Assembly: GCA_005773145.1 (NCBI GenBank) | Contig: SXHS01000042.1 | Location: 1 to 10,518, forward strand | DNA length: 10,518 nt | From: Planctomycetaceae bacterium | GTDB taxonomy: Bacteria > Planctomycetota > Planctomycetia > Pirellulales > Pirellulaceae | Reading direction: 5' to 3' | In this document: in pieces, positions 6,228 to 10,518 of the stretch | Position numbering within the stretch: the first letter of the stretch is position 1 | Layout of the letters: every line of letters starts with the position of its first letter | Notes under the pieces: generated by a model | Seen by the model: the letters and a program-made list of their open reading frames with translations, nothing else | Databases searched by the model: none | What the model was told of the DNA's origin: nothing | Position numbers and translations under genes: made by a program

Positions 6228-7097
6228 TCAGGCGACGCGCCGGTTTCGTTGACGGCTCGGCGTTGCTGGGGCCTCGTCTTCTTCGGTACCCATGACCAGG
6301 CGCACAATAGCGCCGCGCGGGGTCTTGCGTTCCTGGATGTAGCCACGTGTTCCCGTCAGAAAGAACTCGCGAAAGGCCGCGGCGGGTCCCGACGAAAATC
6401 GAAGCTGGAGTTCCTCCAAGACCTCGCTCCAACGCAGGCCGCTGCGATAGATGAGCCGGTAGGCTGCCTTGAGTTGTAGCATATCCTGTCGGCTATAGCC
6501 GCTACGGCGCAGGCCAATTGTATTCAGGCCAACAATTTGTGCCCCCATGCCATCGACGGTCACAAAGGGTGGGACGTCCTGCGTGATACACGCCGTCCCC
6601 CCGACAATGGCGTTGCGTCCCACCCGGCAGTGCTGATGAATGCCCGCGCCGCCCCCCACATAGGCCCGGTCTTGGACGATCACATGGCCACCCAGCATGA
6701 CGTTGTTGACCAGAATGGTGTGATCGCCGACCACACAGTCATGCGCGACATGTGCGTTGACCATCAGGTAGTTGTGATCCCCCAATACGGTCTGTCGTCC
6801 CGCGTCCATCGCCGCATGAATGGTCACACGCTCCCGTAGGCAATTATGACTGCCCATGACCACGCCCCCCCCCGCGCCGGCGTGAAGGTGCTGGGCCGGC
6901 TCCCCAAGCGCGCTTCCTGCCCCCACAATATTGTCCGTCCCCATGTGGACTTGGCCACGAATCACCACATGGCTGCCGATCTGGGTGCGGTCGCCAATGA
7001 CCGCGGCGGCATCCACGAGGCTGTAGGGGCCAACCGAGACATCGAGGCCGAGCTGGGCCCCGGGATGAATGATCGCAGTGGGGTGGATTCGCGTCAC
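6228..7097 (-). CDS. lpxA: Acyl-ACP--UDP-N-acetylglucosamine O-acyltransferase (LpxA)
   Basis: LpxA performs the first step of lipid A synthesis: transfer of a 3-hydroxyacyl chain from acyl carrier protein to UDP-GlcNAc, in the cytoplasm. The 289-residue protein begins with left-handed beta-helix hexapeptide repeats (about residues 5-185, e.g. IHPTAIIHPGAQLG). It keeps the family active-site region VNAHVAHDC, with His119 matching the catalytic His125 of E. coli LpxA. His116, His138 (GGHV) and His154 (IHQHC) match E. coli His122, 144 and 160 at a constant offset. QDVPPFVTVDG and the alpha-helical C-terminal domain (AAYRLIYRSGL, FFLTGTRGYIQ) follow. The tail is roughly 25 residues longer than in E. 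coli, charged and low in complexity (GTEEDEAPATPSRQRNRR). The start is GTG at 7097 with no clear ribosome binding site. The usual partners lpxD, fabZ and lpxB are not adjacent. Its presence argues for a lipid A-containing outer membrane. Confidence 0.96.
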   Translation of the reverse strand: MTRIHPTAIIHPGAQLGLDVSVGPYSLVDAAAVIGDRTQIGSHVVIRGQVHMGTDNIVGAGSALGEPAQHLHAGAGGGVVMGSHNCLRERVTIHAAMDAGRQTVLGDHNYLMVNAHVAHDCVVGDHTILVNNVMLGGHVIVQDRAYVGGGAGIHQHCRVGRNAIVGGTACITQDVPPFVTVDGMGAQIVGLNTIGLRRSGYSRQDMLQLKAAYRLIYRSGLRWSEVLEELQLRFSSGPAAAFREFFLTGTRGYIQERKTPRGAIVRLVMGTEEDEAPATPSRQRNRRVA

Positions 7098-7591
7098 GAT
7101 TGAGGTATCCGTTTGGGCGAGGCGGACCGTCCGGCGTTATCGCCTGACGTCCACGGTTGCTAACACGTTGCCTATACCTGGGGCCTGGGCCAATTTCTCC
7201 GTCCGGGCTCGAACCGCCCCGTCCGCGACTTGGGGTGGCGATTTGTGGCCCCTGACGGCTGTTATCGGGTGGTGCGATTTATTGGGATGAGCCGAATCTC
7301 CGAGATCTGCCCGATCTGCCCGGTTTGCCGGAGTTACCAAGCTGAGCGACCGCTTGGGCATCGATCCGCGGCTCCGCCCCCCTGCTCGGAGAACGCCGCG
7401 ACTGGTACGTTAGGTACGGTGGCACCGCGCGCCCGCGCGACATCTGTTTTCGGCGCATTCGGCTGGCAGCGGATTGGAGCCCTAGGGCAGCGTGCTTGCG
7501 GTGCCAGCACCGCGATCGTCCGAGCGCAACAAGCGCTCAACTGCGGTCGTTCTGCTAGTCGAGCATTGATTTCCCCCGAGGACGCACACTT
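7098..7591. other. Divergent spacer between lpxA and the small TPR gene
   Basis: This 494-bp region holds no gene I can support. On the minus strand, TTAGCA (7158-7163) and GATAAC (7136-7141) with a 16-bp gap could be a weak lpxA promoter. A short direct repeat GATCTGCCC lies near 7304-7321, and two GGTACG copies lie near 7404-7420. A perfect small hairpin sits at 7522-7538. GAGGA at 7578-7582 is the ribosome binding site for the downstream gene. The open frames through it (one encoding an ICPICPVC string) run into the TPR gene in another frame and look like chance. Confidence 0.5.
7522..7538. repeat. Short perfect inverted repeat upstream of the TPR gene
   Basis: GAGCGC (7522-7527) and GCGCTC (7533-7538) flank AACAA. 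The repeat ends 53 bp before the ATG at 7592. It has no T run, so it is not an intrinsic terminator. It could be a leader hairpin or an operator, with weak support for either. Confidence 0.35.
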
Positions 7592-7930
7592 ATGTCGGAA
7601 GTTGACACGTTGTTTGCCCAGGCGGAGGCCTTAAAGGATCAGGGGCGTCTGGATGAGGCCGCTCAGGCCTATGAACAAGTCTTGCTGACGGATTCCACCC
7701 ATGTGTTGTCGTGCCTGTCGTTGGCCGTCGTCTATGGCCGCCTGGGGCGTCATGACGAGGCGGTTGAGCGTGCGCGGCGCGCTTGCGACCTGGAGCCGAC
7801 CGACCCGTTCAATTTTACCGCCTTGAGCGTCACCTACCAGCGTGCTTGGCAGGGGACTCAACACCAGCCCTACATCCAGTTGGCCGAAGCGGCCATGGCT
7901 CAGGCACACGCCCTACAGGGCCGGCACTGA
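7592..7930 (+). CDS. Small tetratricopeptide repeat protein
   Basis: This is a 112-residue soluble protein made almost wholly of TPR helices. The first repeat spans about residues 2-35 (FAQAEALKDQGRLDEAAQAY, then EQVLLTDSTH). The second spans about 36-69 (LAVVYGRLGRHDEAVERARR, then ACDLEPTDP). A third, degenerate unit covers 70-108 (TALSVTYQRAW ... IQLAEAAMAQAHAL). TPRs bind other proteins, and no catalytic residues or signal peptide are seen. GAGGA lies 9 nt before the ATG. The gene stands alone on the plus strand and converges with the 8008-8298 gene. The partner is unknown. Confidence 0.85.
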   Translation: MSEVDTLFAQAEALKDQGRLDEAAQAYEQVLLTDSTHVLSCLSLAVVYGRLGRHDEAVERARRACDLEPTDPFNFTALSVTYQRAWQGTQHQPYIQLAEAAMAQAHALQGRH

Positions 7931-7934
7931 CGTG

Positions 7935-7959
7935 CCAACGATTGGAGTGCCAGCGTTGG
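7935..7959. repeat. Inverted repeat between convergent genes
   Basis: CCAACG (7935-7940) and CGTTGG (7954-7959) form a 6-bp stem with a 13-nt loop just after the TPR stop codon. There is no T run. A second small stem, TCGAA/TTCGA, lies at 7989-8003. Either may help end convergent transcription, but support is weak. Confidence 0.25.
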
Positions 7960-8007
7960 GCGAGCGCCGTCGCGACGATTCTCGGCTGTCGAAGGCTATT
8001 CGAGGCG

Positions 8008-8298
8008 TCAAGCTGATTTCGGCTTGGCCTGCGGCCCGCTGGCGAAGCCAGCGGCTTCCAGAGTGCTGCTGGGAATTGAATCCACGAATTTCACCGCGTC
8101 GATTTTCTCGTAGGGGAGAACCACTTTCCGTCCACCGACCGCGTCTGGGGCGCGCCGCTCAAGGATGACCAAATCGTTCGAGCTCAAATAGCTGACAAAG
8201 GCGATCTGGTCGCCAAAGGTAGTGACCACAACGCCACTACGTGGGACACCTTGGGGCCAGTTCTGAAAAAACTGACGCCAAATCGTGCTGACATCCAT
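8008..8298 (-). CDS. Conserved-looking small protein of unknown function
   Basis: This 96-residue protein belongs to no family I can name with certainty. It begins with a short helix rich in Trp and Phe (TIWRQFFQNWPQGVPRSG). Alternating hydrophobic stretches follow and look like beta strands: GVVVTTF, QIAFVSYL, DLVILERR, KVVLPYEKI and AVKFVD. The tail (after about residue 80) is Ala/Pro/Lys-rich and probably disordered. There is no signal peptide, membrane segment or cysteine. The strand pattern suggests a small beta barrel, which is inference only. The ATG at 8298 has AGAGG (8308-8312) 9 nt upstream, and this site overlaps the stop codon of the preceding TPR gene. The two genes are 12 bp apart and are probably cotranscribed and perhaps translationally coupled. 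Confidence 0.75.
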   Translation of the reverse strand: MDVSTIWRQFFQNWPQGVPRSGVVVTTFGDQIAFVSYLSSNDLVILERRAPDAVGGRKVVLPYEKIDAVKFVDSIPSSTLEAAGFASGPQAKPKSA

Positions 8299-8310
8299 GC
8301 GTGCTTGCCT

Positions 8311-10518
8311 CTAGTTGTTCGAGCGAGGGTCAACACCCCGATCGCTGACCCGCAAGTTTAGTTCTTGTTGCAGCTTTTCCAACCGCAATCGTTCCAGTGG
8401 GTTGACACTATTGGCCGTGAAGCCTTTATCCATGGCCTGGTCCATGGCACGGGTCGCATTTTCCTTATCGCCGAGGGCTTGGTAAGCCAGGGCCAGGTGA
8501 AAATAGAGGCCAGGCGCATCGGCGCCATAATCCATGAGTTTCAGCAACACATCGCGGGCCTTTTCGGGTCGTTGCTGGCCCAAATAGACCATGGCCCGGG
8601 TGTCCAACAAATCTTCCATCGGCCCAAGAATTTCAATACTCTTTTCGACCAGTTGGCTGGCCTCATCCACTTGGCCTTTCAGGGCGAGCAGGTAGGCCAG
8701 AGTGTTGGCCGCGACGCCATAGTTAAAATCGGTCGACTGGCTCGACAAACGATCCAACGCTTCGCGATAGTGTTTTTCCAGCTGGTCCACCTCCCCCTTC
8801 AATTCCAGCCATTGATTCGTGAGCCCGGCCAGCCGAGGAGCCCGATCGGGCACTTCGGCCAATCGTTGCAGCCACGCATCCACTTGAGGGTAGGCCGCGG
8901 GATTCGGTGGGGTCTGTTTACTGACAGCAGAGACACCGATTTGCGCGGCTGCATCGAGAACATTGGGGTCATCCTTGGATTCGGCAACCGCTTGTTCGCA
9001 GATGCGAATGGCCTCCGTGGCGTTGTCCTTACCCCCGGTCCTCGCCAGATAGGCGGCCAGTTCCAATCGTCCGGCAATGTCGCTTTTCGCGACCATTTCC
9101 AGAATCTTACGCGCGCCGTTGTGCAGGGATGCATCGTATTGCGCCAATTTTTCTGTGAATCGCGCCACCGTCATGATGTATTTGCGATCCTTCGACTTGG
9201 TGGCTTCGGCAAACATGAGCTTCAACATGTTCTTGACTTCCGTGCCCGCCCCCTTGCGGATCAACCATTCCGCTTGACGTTCTTGGTAGGCGTCGGATTT
9301 TGGAGCCAATCTCGAAAGTCGATCGAGCGAGCCCTGGGCCTGATCAAGTCGAGCGCGCTTCATTTGCCAGTCGATCCACAAAACCAACAAGCGGGCATCT
9401 TCGTTGCGTTTGGCAATCAGGTCGAGCATGACCGACTCACATTCGGGCCATTTGTTGCTAGCCTCATATAGTTTGGCCAGGTTCAACTGCTCGTCGGCAA
9501 TCAGTGGTCGACGGTTTTGAATGGACACCAAGCGGTCAATGGCCATTTGCCGGGTTTCTGCGGCGCCTTCCAGGCACAGTCCTGAATAGACAACAGAATC
9601 CGCGGGCTGCATTTCGTCTGCTTTGGCCGCATTGGCATCCAACAACGCAAGAGCGGCCTTGAAGTCCTGGTACCGCCGGGTCGACGCCAGCACGAGCGCC
9701 TTGGACCGCCGGGCCCACGCCTGATTATCTCCCGCATTCTCGCTAGAACTCTCATGATCAGCGATCAACCGATCCAGGTAGGGCAGTGCATTGGCCCCCT
9801 GGTTCAGCTTGAGCAGATAGGCGGCGACGGCCCGCAGCACACGAGGAGAATCCGGCTCCTGGTTTTCGGCCATCGAAAAAAATCGCATCGTCTGAGGCCG
9901 ATCGTTCATCAGCTCATAACAGGCCGCAATGACAAGCGGCGCATCCCGCTCGACGAGTTGCAGCTGAGCCTCTCGCGTCGCGGCGATCGCGGCGGAGATG
10001 TCGGACTTTGCGACAAGCACTTGCACAAGCGTCAGCCAGGTGCCGGAATCCTGCGGGGCCTGTTTTAGCGCCAACCGAACCGCCTTTTCGGCCTCGTCAA
10101 ATTTCTGGCCGCTGGCCAGGAGTTTTCCGATGAGCAACCACTGGTTCGCAGTCGTCGCCGGATCCTCAACTATCTCCAGTTGGATATCTTCCCCGTTCAA
10201 CAGTCGAAAGACTTGCACCAGCTGTCGTTCGGCGGGTAATCGCTGGGACTCTGGGATCTGAGCGAGGGCCTTGCCGGCATCGTCGAATCGTTGCAGATCC
10301 ACTAACAGCGAAAAAAGGCTGCGAGCGGTCATCACGTCCCCCGGATTGAGTTCAAGACTCCGCTGCAAGGCCTCAATGGCGCCCAGCTGATCACGCTGCG
10401 CCATCAAGAGATGGGCCCACGTCCGCGCGGCCTCGCCCCAGTTTGGCCGGGCCTCTTGCGCGGCGGCGACCCATTCGCGAACCTGCGGCATCGATGAACC
10501 ATCCGCCGTGCCAAGGGA
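8311..10518 (-). CDS. Large TPR/alpha-solenoid protein, N-terminus beyond the window
   Basis: The frame is open to the right edge. It shows 735 residues and ends with TAG at 8311-8313. An ATG exists at 10491, but the codons upstream of it stay open and the region already lies inside a TPR, so the true start is probably outside. Helical-pair repeats run through the whole length. Clear ones are LGAIEALQRSLELNPGD, GKLLASGQKFDEAEKAVRLA, LAKLYEASNKWPECESVM, LARTGGKDNATEAIRICEQA, LAYLLALKGQVDEASQLVEK, MVYLGQQRPEKARDVLLKLM and LALAYQALGDKENATRAMDQ near the C-terminus. No enzymatic domain, membrane segment or cysteine-rich region is visible here. A scaffold or adaptor role is inferred from the family. 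It is the first gene of a likely operon with the 96-residue protein downstream. Any signal peptide or N-terminal domain cannot be seen. Confidence 0.88.
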   Translation of the reverse strand, partial: SLGTADGSSMPQVREWVAAAQEARPNWGEAARTWAHLLMAQRDQLGAIEALQRSLELNPGDVMTARSLFSLLVDLQRFDDAGKALAQIPESQRLPAERQLVQVFRLLNGEDIQLEIVEDPATTANQWLLIGKLLASGQKFDEAEKAVRLALKQAPQDSGTWLTLVQVLVAKSDISAAIAATREAQLQLVERDAPLVIAACYELMNDRPQTMRFFSMAENQEPDSPRVLRAVAAYLLKLNQGANALPYLDRLIADHESSSENAGDNQAWARRSKALVLASTRRYQDFKAALALLDANAAKADEMQPADSVVYSGLCLEGAAETRQMAIDRLVSIQNRRPLIADEQLNLAKLYEASNKWPECESVMLDLIAKRNEDARLLVLWIDWQMKRARLDQAQGSLDRLSRLAPKSDAYQERQAEWLIRKGAGTEVKNMLKLMFAEATKSKDRKYIMTVARFTEKLAQYDASLHNGARKILEMVAKSDIAGRLELAAYLARTGGKDNATEAIRICEQAVAESKDDPNVLDAAAQIGVSAVSKQTPPNPAAYPQVDAWLQRLAEVPDRAPRLAGLTNQWLELKGEVDQLEKHYREALDRLSSQSTDFNYGVAANTLAYLLALKGQVDEASQLVEKSIEILGPMEDLLDTRAMVYLGQQRPEKARDVLLKLMDYGADAPGLYFHLALAYQALGDKENATRAMDQAMDKGFTANSVNPLERLRLEKLQQELNLRVSDRGVDPRSNN

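Noticed and set aside
7230..7634. Open frame of 134 codons with an ICPICPVC string, possibly a zinc-ribbon protein
   Set aside because: It has only three clustered cysteines plus scattered ones, an Arg/Ala-rich composition, no ribosome binding site, and it overlaps the TPR gene start in another frame.

Overview
The window most likely comes from a planctomycete, probably of the Pirellulales type. The main evidence is a long, cysteine-rich secreted protein built from 16-residue 'YTV' repeats, a family known from planctomycetes. Supporting this are a lipid A gene (lpxA, implying an outer membrane), a Rex redox repressor, a pyruvate phosphate dikinase, several TPR proteins and long intergenic spacers. 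The taxonomic call is an inference from gene content, since no search was possible.

Layout. (1) 12-82, minus: tRNA-Gln(TTG). (2) 161-877, minus: rex, preceded by a perfect TATAAT box on the minus strand at 989-994. (3) 878-1316: a spacer shared by the divergent rex and YTV genes. (4) 1317-3128, plus: the YTV protein, with a signal peptide and two arrays of ten 48-bp units separated by a Cys-rich insert. A strong hairpin and a classical intrinsic terminator follow it. (5) A sigma70-like promoter at 3373-3401, then ppdK at 3539-6205, plus. (6) 6228-7097, minus: lpxA, convergent with ppdK and with a GTG start. (7) 7098-7591: a 494-bp divergent spacer without a convincing gene. (8) 7592-7930, plus: a small TPR protein. 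(9) 8008-8298 and 8311-10518, minus: a two-gene unit in which a very long TPR/solenoid protein, running off the right edge, is followed after 12 bp by a 96-residue protein of unknown function.

The genes do not form one pathway. They cover redox control (rex), envelope building (YTV, lpxA), central carbon metabolism (ppdK) and protein-protein scaffolding (TPR genes). I see no mobile element, CRISPR array, phage gene or defence cassette. The least explained parts are the mosaic repeat design of the YTV protein and the pairing of the long TPR protein with the 96-residue protein. I did not find a clear new biological system, and most of the window looks like ordinary planctomycete chromosome.
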